Below, in pieces: positions 9,699 through 18,628 of a stretch of DNA of 64,000 nucleotides. Location of the stretch: assembly GCA_052390275.1 (NCBI GenBank), contig JBQTHD010000015.1:62001-126000 (forward strand). Reading direction: 5' to 3'. Source of the stretch: JBQTHD01 sp052390275 (GTDB lineage Bacteria; Actinomycetota; Acidimicrobiia; Acidimicrobiales; AC-14). The first letter of the stretch is position 1. Each line of letters starts with the position of its first letter. The notes beneath the pieces were generated by a model. The model worked only from the letters and a program-made list of their open reading frames with translations, did not search any database and was not told the origin of the DNA. The position numbers and the translations under genes are program-made.

Positions 9699-9917
9699 CT
9701 CTCCTCACTGGCCAGCCGATCGGCAACCTAGCGCTTGGACTCGGCCCGGGCCGGCAAAGTTCCACACTCGTGGGTGAAGCCTCGGCCAGCGGGAGGCGGA
9801 CCTGTAGGGCGACACGACCAGGAGCTTTAGCCGGCGCCGATCTCGCCGGCCGAAGGTCGGGATCAGACGCCGGGCGCTTGGCCGGGCGACCCCTCCCCAA
9901 GGAGGCAAGCTGGCGAC

Positions 9918-10682
9918 GTGGTGGCGGAACCCTCAGAACCTGGCTACGACCACCGGTCCCGAGCGCGAGTCCCACGGGCCTTCGCTCCCTCCTGTTGGAA
10001 GATCGGCCCGGTTGGGCGTCATGATCCCAACGTGGTGGGCCTGGGGGCCGACCTGGAGCCCGAGACCCTGGTGGCGGCCTATCGCCAGGGCATATTCCCC
10101 TGGCCTCACCCCGACGGGCCTCTGCCGTGGTTCTGCCCTGACCCTCGTGCGGTGATCGATCTGCTGCCCGCCGCCGACGTCTCCGGGCAGGGAGTTCACG
10201 TCTCCCGGTCCCTGGCCTCTCGGCTCCGCCGCTGCGGGTGGACGACCACGGTGAACCGCGCTTTCGGGTCGGTCCTGGATGCCTGTGGGAGCAATCGGTC
10301 CGGGGGGACCTGGATCATTCCCGAAATGAAGGGAGCCTTCCGGAGGCTCAAGCATCGGGGTTGGGCCAACAGCGTGGAGGTATGGGACGGCGACAACCTG
10401 ATTGGCGGCATCTACGGGGTGCGGGTGGGCGCCTGCTTCACCGGGGAATCCATGTTCCACCGGGTGACCGATGCCTCCAAGGTGGCTTTGGCCGACCTCG
10501 CCTGGCGCTGGGCCGAGGCGGGCGGCGAGATTATCGATGTGCAGATGGCGACCGAGCACCTCCTGAGCCTCGGGGCGACGGAGATCCCCCGGTCCAGGTT
10601 CCTGAGCCGCCTTGACCAGTTGCGTGACCGGGAGGTGTGCATGCTCACCGAGCGGTTGCCGGTCAGCCGCCTGGTTGGGTAG
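9918..10682 (+). CDS. aat: Leucyl/phenylalanyl-tRNA--protein transferase
   Basis: This enzyme moves Leu or Phe from aminoacyl-tRNA to N-terminal Arg/Lys of proteins, marking them for ClpS/ClpAP degradation. The family core is clear: AAYRQGIFPWP (~54-64), WFCPDPRAV, the segment TWIIPEMKGAF, and GGIYGVRVGACFTGESMFH before the C-terminal region. The length (254 residues) is slightly over the family norm because of a divergent N-terminus. GTG 9918 has an AAGGAGG twelve bases upstream; a GTG three bases later is also possible. It is a single gene, divergent from the exporter operon. Confidence 0.95.
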   Translation: MVAEPSEPGYDHRSRARVPRAFAPSCWKIGPVGRHDPNVVGLGADLEPETLVAAYRQGIFPWPHPDGPLPWFCPDPRAVIDLLPAADVSGQGVHVSRSLASRLRRCGWTTTVNRAFGSVLDACGSNRSGGTWIIPEMKGAFRRLKHRGWANSVEVWDGDNLIGGIYGVRVGACFTGESMFHRVTDASKVALADLAWRWAEAGGEIIDVQMATEHLLSLGATEIPRSRFLSRLDQLRDREVCMLTERLPVSRLVG

Positions 10683-10725
10683 ACCCTGGCAGTCCGCGCA
10701 GCGAGTTTGCGCAGGGGCGCCAAGC

Positions 10726-10756
10726 GCACGAGAACGGCTGAGCACGAGAACGGCTA
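10726..10756. repeat. Two-copy 16-base direct repeat between convergent genes
   Basis: GCACGAGAACGGCTGA is followed at once by a second copy that differs only near its end. It lies in the 71-base gap between aat and the convergent gene and runs into that gene's stop codon. No hairpin potential is evident, so a terminator role is not supported. Confidence 0.7.
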
Positions 10757-11749
10757 AAAGGAGTGTTCGGAACCCAGCGCCGGGCGCAGCAGCCAGCGGT
10801 GGGGGGCTCCAGCGGGGTCCAAAACCTGCCAGACGCCGGCCAGGGCCGGGACATGGCTCAGCAGCAGCAGGCGGAAGGTGTCGTGCAGATCCACAAGTGC
10901 CCGTCGCAGGCGGAGAGAATCGCCTCCAGGATCCGAACCGGGGTGGCCCATATGGGATCGCAGGGCCTCCCAGGAGAACATGGCCCCGCCGCCGTCGGCC
11001 CGGATGCGCCGGGTGCGGGCCGGATCCCGGCTGTCGGGCGTCTTGGGGCTGGGGGTCACCCCGGCGGCCAGGACGCATTCGCGAAAGCGGGGATCGTCCC
11101 CCAGGCGGTAGAGGCTGACCAGGGGTGGCTCCGCCGGTCCCAGGGCCAGGGCACTGAAGCGTTCCACCGCCGCCCACAGGGCGAGGTAGAGGCCGTGAAT
11201 CTCGAAGTACCGGGTCCAGGCGGCGGGCGTGGCCGCGTCCGGAGCCGCGCCCTCAACCAGGATCTCCAGCGTCCGGCGCCGGACCAGGTCGACGCCAGCC
11301 CTCAGCACCGGCTCGTCGGCCGCCGACCAGGTTGATCGCCATCCGTCGGCACTTCCCCGCTCGGGATGGCGGCCGACCAGAGTGTTGGCCATGACCGTGC
11401 GACCGCCCTCAGTGGCCACGCTGGTGGCCAGCCACCGGTAGTGCTGGCGGGGGGCATAGGCACTGATCAGCGGGTAAACGTCGGCTGCCTGGCCTTTGGC
11501 CGGGGCCAGAAGAGTCCCGGGGACGCCGCCGGTGCCGTCGGGGTCGAACAGGGGCAGCCCGTCGCGCAGGCGGAGGCCGCCACTGAGGTGCCCCGGGCCG
11601 ATTTCGTCGACCCGGGTCGTGAGCAGCCAGGTGTGGGCCGGTTCGCCCGGCAGCAGGGGCCCATAGGCGAATACGGGAAGGTCGAGTCGGGGCGGCAAAT
11701 CCAGACGGGCCACCAGGTCAGACCCGGGGCGGTGGTCGGCATCGGCCAT
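10754..11749 (-). CDS. Gamma-glutamylcyclotransferase-fold protein with long C-terminal domain
   Basis: The N-terminal ~110 residues fit the gamma-glutamylcyclotransferase (AIG2-like) fold, opening with VFAYGPLLPGEPAH, the family's substrate-loop motif. The remaining ~220 residues are not recognised. They are mostly helical with a conserved-looking RYFEIHGLYLALWAAVERF segment, and may be a domain peculiar to this lineage. I prefer ATG 11749; an upstream in-frame start at 11785 would add 12 residues. It is transcribed divergently from nurA with ~125 bases between, so a shared regulatory region is possible. The reaction is uncertain. Confidence 0.7.
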   Translation of the reverse strand: MADADHRPGSDLVARLDLPPRLDLPVFAYGPLLPGEPAHTWLLTTRVDEIGPGHLSGGLRLRDGLPLFDPDGTGGVPGTLLAPAKGQAADVYPLISAYAPRQHYRWLATSVATEGGRTVMANTLVGRHPERGSADGWRSTWSAADEPVLRAGVDLVRRRTLEILVEGAAPDAATPAAWTRYFEIHGLYLALWAAVERFSALALGPAEPPLVSLYRLGDDPRFRECVLAAGVTPSPKTPDSRDPARTRRIRADGGGAMFSWEALRSHMGHPGSDPGGDSLRLRRALVDLHDTFRLLLLSHVPALAGVWQVLDPAGAPHRWLLRPALGSEHSF

Positions 11750-11874
11750 GTCGCTGAGCCTAGGAGCCTGGCCACCGGGCCTCACCAGGTCCGTTACCCG
11801 GCTGCGTCGAACCGATCGGAGGTTGGGGAAATGACAGGCTTGTAAGTGTCACAGGGGCTGGTCATGCTGGGGGA

Positions 11875-12945
11875 GTGAGCAACAGTCCTACCTTGTCCCC
11901 TCCCGCGGGGCCAGCGTCACCGCCCGGGGTGACCTTGCGCGAAGTGACGTCGGCGGGGCTGCCGGTCCCCGGGACGTTCGAGGGTCTGGCCGAGGTCGCG
12001 AGCCGTTTGGCGGTGTTGCTGCGGGGTGAAGGCGAGGTCGTTGCCCGCATGGGGGCCGACGGACTGGTGGCCGAGGACAATGTCGCCGTGCGAGCGCTCG
12101 CCCGTTCCCAGCCGCCACCGCAGGTCTGGGCGGTGGACGGGGGCCAGGCGCTGGTGGCCGACGCCCGCTGCCTGAGCGTGCACGCCACCCGGGCGGCCCG
12201 GGTCTGTTTCGCCGATGGCGGCTGCCGTGTCCAGGACCTGGGCACTCTGGCGGTCCGGCTCCTGGGTGGTGGCGAGGATTCCCGGGTGGCCCTGGCGCTC
12301 GGCCTGGACCCGGCCACCGCGGTGGATGCCAACCTCCTGCGGGACCACGCCGAATGGGAGGCGGTGGCCACCTGCGTGGAGGAGGCCGAGCCCGGATCGA
12401 TGGTCCTGATCGACGGAGACCTCCAGGCCGACTGGCGGGTGGCGCCGGCCGTGTTGGCCATCCGGGCCCAGCGGGCGGCCGCCCTGGGAGTAACCCTCGT
12501 CGGCGTCGTCAAGCGCTCGGCCCTGGCTCGTCGGGGGGCGCCGCTGATCGGGCAGTTGGAGACCGAGGCCGAGGAGTTGCTGGGGCCCAGGGCCCGGTGG
12601 TGGGTGCCGGTGGCCCGCAGCATCGAAGGTGCCCCGTTCGCGCGGCGGGTGGTGGTGGCCCGCCTGGATCCCGATTCCCGTTACGCCTTTCGCATCGATC
12701 TGCCCATGGCAGACGATGACCGGTGTGAGGGGTGGCTGGGGCAGTTGTCCGCCGTGTGCGACGACGCCGCCTTCCCCGGCTACCCCTATCCGCTGACCGT
12801 GGCCGACCGCCTCGCTGCCTGCCCCACCTGGGTCCGGGCCGATGCCGGTTGGGAGTTGGACAACCTTCTGGCCGCCGCCGGTGTCCCCCTGGCCACGAGA
12901 GACAGGGCCTTCGCCGATCGCCATGCTCTGATGGAGCGGTCGTGA
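11875..12945 (+). CDS. nurA: NurA-family 5'-3' nuclease
   Basis: NurA is the nuclease partner of the HerA translocase in DNA-end resection. The 356-residue protein shows the family's acidic motifs: WAVDGG (~85-90), LIDGDLQ (~178-184) and RLDPDSRYAFRIDLP (~262-276), then a YPYPLTVADR segment. The GTG at 11875 follows a GGGGGA directly. The stop overlaps the herA start as GTGA, so the two are translationally coupled. The order nurA-herA-mre11-rad50 is the arrangement best known from archaea. The assignment rests on motifs plus the diagnostic neighbourhood. Confidence 0.88.
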   Translation: MSNSPTLSPPAGPASPPGVTLREVTSAGLPVPGTFEGLAEVASRLAVLLRGEGEVVARMGADGLVAEDNVAVRALARSQPPPQVWAVDGGQALVADARCLSVHATRAARVCFADGGCRVQDLGTLAVRLLGGGEDSRVALALGLDPATAVDANLLRDHAEWEAVATCVEEAEPGSMVLIDGDLQADWRVAPAVLAIRAQRAAALGVTLVGVVKRSALARRGAPLIGQLETEAEELLGPRARWWVPVARSIEGAPFARRVVVARLDPDSRYAFRIDLPMADDDRCEGWLGQLSAVCDDAAFPGYPYPLTVADRLAACPTWVRADAGWELDNLLAAAGVPLATRDRAFADRHALMERS

Positions 12946-14618
12946 CAGCCGGACAGGATCCGTTCGCCGAGGAGCGGCCGGGGTCGTTCCCCGCGCGGGC
13001 CTCGAGCGGCGCCGACAGGACGACGCCCGGTGGCCTTGCCGGAAACGTTGGCCCCGTCCAGCTTGGCCGTCTGTTCGGTCGCAACGTCCTGGAGGGCACC
13101 TTTCGGGCCGCCCCCGACCAGGACCTGTTCATCGGTGAACTGCTGGTGGCAGTGGATGACGCCACCGGACGGCGCTATGTCTTTCGCATTCTCGACGTGA
13201 GCTACGGCACCGAACATCGGGAGCCGGGGTGGGCAGAGCGGGTGGCCGGAACAATGCTGGCCGACGATGCCCGGTTCGAGCAGGGCGCCCACCCCCTCTA
13301 TGAGGCCGACCGCCGGACCTACCGGGTGGCCACCTGCCGGTGTCTGGGATATGTGACTCCCGACGGGGTTGATTTCCGTAAACCAAAAAGTCTTCCCACC
13401 CAGTTCTCCCGGGTGGTGGCCCCCGAGGCCCGGGATTTCGCTTTTCTCGCCACCCGCATGGGGGACCTGGCGGTGGGGGTCCTGCGCAGCGGCGAATCCA
13501 CGGTGGACGTCCCGGTCGGGATCGACGGTGCCAGCCTGGCCAGCCATGTGGGCATCTTCGCCACTACCGGGATGGGCAAGTCCAACCTCATGCGGGTGCT
13601 GGCCGGCGAGGTCATGCGGGCCCAGGGCCGCTACGCCCTTCTGATCGTCGACCCACACGGGGAGTACCGATCCCATCTGGCCCGCCATCCCTGGGCGTCC
13701 GACCGGCTCCGCACCTACGCGGCCAGGCCGCTGCCCAACACCTCGGCGCTGCGCATCGGGTTGGCCGAGTTGACCATCGACGACCTGCGGACCTCCCACG
13801 ACTGGTCCCGGGCCCAGGAGGAGGCGCTGTTCGAGTTGGAGCGCGCCTACCGGGGCCGTACCGGTCTGGCCTGGCTGGCGGACTTCGCCGCCGAGGAGGA
13901 CCTGGCGGGGTTCCGGGAATCTCAGCTCTCCAGCCGAGTGGCCCAGTCCACCCTGGGGGTTATTCAGAGGCGGGCCCGTCGTCTCGTGGGGCTGGACTGC
14001 ATCGCCATCGACGCCGGGGTGTCCGTGGGCGCCTCGGTCATCGCCGACCTGCGGGCCGGCCGGGTGGTCCTGGTGGACGTCAGCGGCCTCGGCTCCACCG
14101 AGGAACTGTTGGTGGCGTCATTCTTGACCCGCCGCCTCATGGACGAGTGGGCAGGTGCCTACCTGGACAACCCCAAGGAGCACGACCGGCTCCCGGTGGC
14201 CGCCGTGGTGCTCGAGGAGGCCCAGCGGGTGCTTTCGGCCGCGGCGGACCGGGACTCCAACGTCTTTCCCCGCCTGGCCCGGGAGGGCCGCAAGTTCAAG
14301 GTCGGGCTGTGCGCCATCACCCAACAACCCAAGTTGCTCGACGACGAATTGCTCAGCCAGTTCAACACCTTCTTCATCCTGGGTCTGGCCGACGAGAAGG
14401 ATCGCAACATCCTTCGATCGTCCTCCAAGCAGGACCTCTCGGGGCTTGGCCCGGAGATCCAGACGCTCATGCCAGGCGAGTGCCTGGTGGCCAACCTGCA
14501 GACCCCCTTCGCCGTTCCGGCCAAGGTCCACCTTTACGACCACGCCGTCCGGTCCTGCCCGCCGCCCCCACCCCCCCGGCCGACAATGCCGAGCCACGTC
14601 TCAGCCCTGGTGGACTGA
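12942..14618 (+). CDS. herA: HerA-family hexameric DNA translocase ATPase
   Basis: A 558-residue FtsK/HerA-type ATPase. The N-terminal HAS-like barrel domain is followed by Walker A TTGMGKSN (~209-216), the strand LLIVDPHGEY, Walker B VVLEEAQRV (~424-432) and the sensor segment CAITQQP, all typical of HerA. A Pro-rich tail of about 20 residues closes the protein. It pumps DNA into NurA during resection alongside Mre11-Rad50. GTG 12942 overlaps the nurA stop. The mre11 gene begins one base after the herA stop. Confidence 0.92.
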   Translation: MTAGQDPFAEERPGSFPARASSGADRTTPGGLAGNVGPVQLGRLFGRNVLEGTFRAAPDQDLFIGELLVAVDDATGRRYVFRILDVSYGTEHREPGWAERVAGTMLADDARFEQGAHPLYEADRRTYRVATCRCLGYVTPDGVDFRKPKSLPTQFSRVVAPEARDFAFLATRMGDLAVGVLRSGESTVDVPVGIDGASLASHVGIFATTGMGKSNLMRVLAGEVMRAQGRYALLIVDPHGEYRSHLARHPWASDRLRTYAARPLPNTSALRIGLAELTIDDLRTSHDWSRAQEEALFELERAYRGRTGLAWLADFAAEEDLAGFRESQLSSRVAQSTLGVIQRRARRLVGLDCIAIDAGVSVGASVIADLRAGRVVLVDVSGLGSTEELLVASFLTRRLMDEWAGAYLDNPKEHDRLPVAAVVLEEAQRVLSAAADRDSNVFPRLAREGRKFKVGLCAITQQPKLLDDELLSQFNTFFILGLADEKDRNILRSSSKQDLSGLGPEIQTLMPGECLVANLQTPFAVPAKVHLYDHAVRSCPPPPPPRPTMPSHVSALVD

Positions 14619-14619
14619 C

Positions 14620-15738
14620 ATGCGCATCGCCGCCCTGGGCGACGCCCACCTGGGCCGGGCCTACTACGCCTTCACCGCCGAAGGCGGCGTCAACCAGCGT
14701 GAACGGGACTTCGAGTTGGCCTTCGAAGCGGCCGTGGAGACCGCGTTGTCGGTGGAGCCGGAACTGATCATCTGGTTGGGGGACATATTCGACCACCCCC
14801 GGCCCACCTACCGCTCCTTCCGGGTGGCCCAGCGGGCCCTGTCGAGGATCCGGGCCCACGGAGTGGACGTGGTTGCCATCAGCGGCAATCACGACACCCC
14901 TCGCCTGCCGGGCACCGGGAGCCCGTATTCGGTCCTGGCCGACACCTTCACCGACGTCTGCTTCGCTCATCGCCTGGCCTATGAACGCTTCGACTTTCCC
15001 GGCCTGGTGGTTCACGCCGTGCCCCAGATGATGTCGGTGGAGCACACCCTGGCCGCTCTCGCCGAGGTCAGCGACGAACGCAGCATCGACCGCACCAATC
15101 TGCTCATCACCCACCCCCGGATCAAGCAGGTCGAGCCGGGCTATGCCGACATCAACGAGATCGAACTCGACGCATCCGATCTCAAGGCTGACCTGGTGCT
15201 CCTCGGCCACTACCACTTCCCCACCAACGTCGGCCGAGGCATGTGGTACGCCGGTTCCACCGACACGTTCTCCTTCGCCGACAACCCCGAGAAGCCCAAG
15301 GGGATCATGGTGGTCGACACCGACGAGGGATCGTTCACCCACGTCCCCGTTCGGGGCTTGCGACCGCTCGTGACGATGGAGCCGGTGCAGGCCTGGGGCC
15401 GGTCGCCCGCCGAGGTGGCCGACGCCGTCATGGCCCGGGCGGCCGCCGTCCCGGCCGGTTCGGTGGCCCGCCTCTATCTCGAAGGCGTCGATCCCGAGGC
15501 CTACCGCCTCCTGGATCTGGCGGCGGTGCGCGATGCCGCCCGGGCGGGGCTCTACCTCAAGATCGAACCGCAGTTTGCAGCCACCCTCAGCCGGGTCGAG
15601 CTACCCGAGCTTTCATCCATCCCGTCGAAGTGGGGTGGTTACGTGGACGGGCAGGACCTGGCCGGTTTTGACCGGGAGCGCCTTCGTTCGCTGGGCAGCC
15701 AATACCTGTCCGCGGCCGTTGAGGAGGCCGACTGCTGA
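14620..15738 (+). CDS. Mre11/SbcD-type DNA exonuclease
   Basis: A 372-residue metallophosphoesterase with the full Mre11 motif set: LGDAHLG (7-13), WLGDIFDH (~49-56), SGNHD (~88-92), LITHPRIK and LLGHYHFP. These bind two Mn2+ ions and give 3'-5' exonuclease and endonuclease activity. The capping and Rad50-binding region fills the C-terminal ~100 residues. ATG 14620 follows the herA stop by one base and the stop is 25 bases before the rad50 start, so a single transcript is likely. It forms the nuclease half of the Mre11-Rad50 end-processing complex. Confidence 0.95.
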   Translation: MRIAALGDAHLGRAYYAFTAEGGVNQRERDFELAFEAAVETALSVEPELIIWLGDIFDHPRPTYRSFRVAQRALSRIRAHGVDVVAISGNHDTPRLPGTGSPYSVLADTFTDVCFAHRLAYERFDFPGLVVHAVPQMMSVEHTLAALAEVSDERSIDRTNLLITHPRIKQVEPGYADINEIELDASDLKADLVLLGHYHFPTNVGRGMWYAGSTDTFSFADNPEKPKGIMVVDTDEGSFTHVPVRGLRPLVTMEPVQAWGRSPAEVADAVMARAAAVPAGSVARLYLEGVDPEAYRLLDLAAVRDAARAGLYLKIEPQFAATLSRVELPELSSIPSKWGGYVDGQDLAGFDRERLRSLGSQYLSAAVEEADC

Positions 15739-15763
15739 TGGGTCGTTCCGGCGAGTTCCGGCA

Positions 15764-18064
15764 ATGTCTTCACCTGAGGCGTCTGCCGTGCGCCTGACCC
15801 GGATCTACCTGCAGAACTACCGGGTCTACGAGGCGCCGTTGGATCTGGAGATCCCGCCGGGGCTGGTCGGGATATACGGGCTCAACGGGGCGGGAAAGTC
15901 GAGCCTCATCGAGGCTATTCGCTGGGTGCTCTACGGCCGGAGCCGCACACCCATAGACGAGATCCGAACGTCGGGGATCAACGCTGATTGCGTCACCGAG
16001 GTGGAGTTCGAGCACGAGGGCCACCTCTACACCGTCAGGAGGGTCATCTCCGGAGCCGGGTCCCATGTGCGGGCCGGGGCCATGGCCGACGGTTTCGGTG
16101 TCTCTGAAGGGGTCAGGGACACTGCTCGGTACGTCCATTCCATCCTGGGCATGGACGAGGCCGCCTTTCGGGCTTCGGTCTTCGCCGAGCAGAAACAACT
16201 GGCGTCGTTCTCCACCCAGTCCCCGGCCGATCGGCGCCGGCTGGTGCTGTCCCTGTTGGGAATTACCCCCCTGGACGCCGCCCGAGACGCCGCCCGCCGA
16301 GACGCCCGGGAGCAGGCCGTCCACCTGGACCGGCTCCGCCAAGTGCTGGAGCCTCTGGCCAATCTGGAATCGGCTCTGGCCCAGGCCCAGGTGGATGCCA
16401 CCTCCGCGGACATCCGGGCCGGGGCCTCGGAAGCCGCTGCGGCAGCGGCGGCCAAAGCTGCGGAGGATCTGTCGCGCAGGGTGGGCGAGTGGGAGGAACT
16501 TGCCCGCCGCCACGAGCGACTTACGGCGGAGATGCGTTCGACCGCCGCCGGGCGGGCCCGAGCCGCCGACGCCGTTGCCCGCCTGGCCTCGGAGGTGGCA
16601 GAACTGGAGAAGTTGGCCGCCCGGCGGGAGGACCTTAGGGTGCAGGCGGAGGGATGGCAGTTGGCCGAGGCCCGGCTGCGCCGGGTGGAGGCGGTGGCGG
16701 CGGCCCAGGCCGCCCTGGATCGCCTGCCGGCCGACCCCCGGGCCGATCCGCCCGATGACCTGGGAATGGAGAGAACCCGTCGCCAGGCTGAGGAAGCCAG
16801 GGCTGCGCTGGCAGCGGTGAACGGCCGCTTCGAAGCGGCCACCGCCGAGCGGCTCCGGGCCACCGAGGCCGCCCGCCGATCGGCCACCCTGACCGGCGAG
16901 GGGGACTGCCCCATGTGCGGCCAGGAACTGGGATCCTCCTTCGCGGCAGTGCAGGCGCATCGAGCGGCGGAAGTGGCGGCGGTGGAGCGTCGGCTGCTGG
17001 ATTTGGAGCTCGATCGCAACCGCGCCGTTTCGGTGGCTTCGGCAACCGCCGAGCGGGCACTGGCTGCCACCAAGGCTCACAAGCAAGCCCAGGCGGCCTG
17101 GGCCGAAGCCGGAAAGATCCTGGCCCGCCGCCAGGCGGCAGAGACGGCCTTGACGCTCGCGGCCGAGACCCTGGGGCGCAGGTTGGAGCCGGGGGAGAGA
17201 GCGTCGCTCGCGGCCGAGGTCGAGCGCCGTCGCCGGGCGGCCGACGAGTACTCCCATCTCGGGGGGCGGATGGAGAGGTTGGCGGCCGCCACCGCCGAGT
17301 TGGACGTGGAACGGGCCGCCCTGGCCGAGGCCAGCGCCACCGGTGATCGGTTGCGGCGGGCGGCTGAGGAACTGGGGCCGGCCCCGCCGGACCTGGCCGG
17401 GTCCCGCCAGTCGTTGCTGGCCGCCTCCGCCGCAGCCAAGCGGGCTACGGCCGCAGCCGGGGAGGCTCGGGCGGCCGCAGCGGGGGCCGGTGCCCGGACC
17501 GAGGCCGCCGCCGCCCGTCTGGCTGACGCCCGGGGGCAGCACGCCCAGGTGGATCGTCTGGCGGAGGAGGCCCGGCACCTCGCCCGGGTGGCGGAATTGC
17601 TGAACGGCTTCCGCAACACCCTGGTGGCAACGGTGGGGCCGCGACTGTCGGCCCAGGCGGCCGACCTGTTCTCCGAGTTGACCGATGCCGAGTACGACCG
17701 CCTCGAGGTGGACCCCGACACGTACGAGATCAAGATTTTCGACGGCGGCAGCGCCTACCGGATGGACCGGTTCTCCGGGTCGGAGACCGATCTGGCCAAC
17801 CTTGCCCTACGGGTGGCGGTGAGTGAGCAGATCCACCTTCAGTCCGGGGGTGCGGTGGGACTGCTCGTTCTCGACGAAGTCTTCGGCCCCCTCGACGACG
17901 ATCGCAAGGAGCGGATGCTGATGGCGCTCAACCGGCTGCGGGGCCGCTTTCGTCAGATCCTGGTGGTGACTCACGATTCCACCATCAAGGAGCAGCTTCC
18001 CCACGCCATCGAGGTGGTGAAGCTGCCCGGCCGCCGGGCCACCGCCCGCCTGATCAGCGCATAG
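15764..18064 (+). CDS. Rad50/SbcC-type SMC ATPase with zinc hook
   Basis: A 766-residue ABC/SMC-like ATPase. The Walker A is GLNGAGKSS (~37-45). Long Ala/Arg/Glu-rich coiled coils run from ~180 to ~610, broken by the zinc hook CPMCG (Cys382 and Cys385), where two molecules join through Zn2+. The C-terminal lobe carries the signature FSGSETDLANLAL and Walker B LLVLDEVFG. The coiled coils are shorter than in archaeal Rad50. ATG 15764 is used; GTG 15788 would trim eight residues. It is the last gene of the operon; an eight-base repeat array begins three bases after its stop. Confidence 0.95.
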   Translation: MSSPEASAVRLTRIYLQNYRVYEAPLDLEIPPGLVGIYGLNGAGKSSLIEAIRWVLYGRSRTPIDEIRTSGINADCVTEVEFEHEGHLYTVRRVISGAGSHVRAGAMADGFGVSEGVRDTARYVHSILGMDEAAFRASVFAEQKQLASFSTQSPADRRRLVLSLLGITPLDAARDAARRDAREQAVHLDRLRQVLEPLANLESALAQAQVDATSADIRAGASEAAAAAAAKAAEDLSRRVGEWEELARRHERLTAEMRSTAAGRARAADAVARLASEVAELEKLAARREDLRVQAEGWQLAEARLRRVEAVAAAQAALDRLPADPRADPPDDLGMERTRRQAEEARAALAAVNGRFEAATAERLRATEAARRSATLTGEGDCPMCGQELGSSFAAVQAHRAAEVAAVERRLLDLELDRNRAVSVASATAERALAATKAHKQAQAAWAEAGKILARRQAAETALTLAAETLGRRLEPGERASLAAEVERRRRAADEYSHLGGRMERLAAATAELDVERAALAEASATGDRLRRAAEELGPAPPDLAGSRQSLLAASAAAKRATAAAGEARAAAAGAGARTEAAAARLADARGQHAQVDRLAEEARHLARVAELLNGFRNTLVATVGPRLSAQAADLFSELTDAEYDRLEVDPDTYEIKIFDGGSAYRMDRFSGSETDLANLALRVAVSEQIHLQSGGAVGLLVLDEVFGPLDDDRKERMLMALNRLRGRFRQILVVTHDSTIKEQLPHAIEVVKLPGRRATARLISA

Positions 18065-18066
18065 CC

Positions 18067-18105
18067 CTCCGGACCTCCGGACCTCCGGACCTCCGGACCT
18101 CCGAC
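18067..18105. repeat. Four-and-a-half copies of an 8-base repeat after rad50
   Basis: CTCCGGAC is repeated four times head to tail, then truncated, immediately after the rad50 stop. CTCCGG adjoins its own inverse in the array (TCCGGA is palindromic), so the RNA could fold into short hairpins, but there is no T-run. This marks the boundary between the repair operon and the decayed AbiE region. Confidence 0.85.
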
Positions 18106-18167
18106 CGGCCGCTTGCACTTTGGCTGGGCGAGTGCTTCGGGGTGGATCGCGAGCCCGTCGAGGGTTC

Positions 18168-18547
18168 CTAGATCGCTCGCATCCGGTTGTTGCGGGCGTT
18201 GTGCTCGACCTCGGCGAGGCCGAGGTGTTCGAGCACAGGGGGTACGTAGTTGGCGAAACCGCCCTCGGTAGCCCATGCGAAGCCCGTAGTAGCCGCCGAC
18301 TGGGTTGTGTTCGGATCGAGCCCACGCCTCGACCGTGTCCGGCTTCACAGGCTTGTTCTCGTCGGCGTTGCCGAACGACACCCAGTCGCCACGTTCGCGG
18401 AGCATCGCATGGAGGTCCTCGATGCAGCGGAGCTGGTAGCTGAGCTTGATCGATCCCACGCGGATGCGCAGTGCGGGCGGATCGGCATCGGGGTCCGTCC
18501 ACGCGTCAAACTCCGAGCTGCCCGGGGGGGTCGTCAGGGTCCGGCAC
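18168..18547 (-). pseudogene. Frameshifted conserved hypothetical gene downstream of abiEii
   Basis: Three reading frames join into one plausible ~125-residue protein. It starts at GTG 18547, continues through FDAWTDPDADPPALRIRVGS and a segment beginning KLSYQLRCIEDLHAML, and ends NARNNRMRAI at TAG 18168. Two single extra bases are needed to explain the breaks, one in the seven-G run at 18524-18530 and one near the C-run at 18262-18264. I do not recognise the family. It lies 81 bases after the abiEii remnant on the same strand. Either it has decayed or both runs are sequencing errors. Confidence 0.6.
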
Positions 18548-18628
18548 CGACCTCGACGAAGGCGAGGTCAAGAACGCATCTGCGACTCGAGGTTGAGCAT
18601 GGGGTTCAACGGGCCGTCGGGAGCCAGA

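Noticed and set aside
11807..11820. Possible LexA box before nurA
   Set aside because: TCGAAC is present but the second half (CGGAGG after four bases) does not match GTTCGA.
18067..18105. CRISPR-like array after rad50
   Set aside because: The units are only 8 bases and have no spacers; it is a simple tandem repeat.
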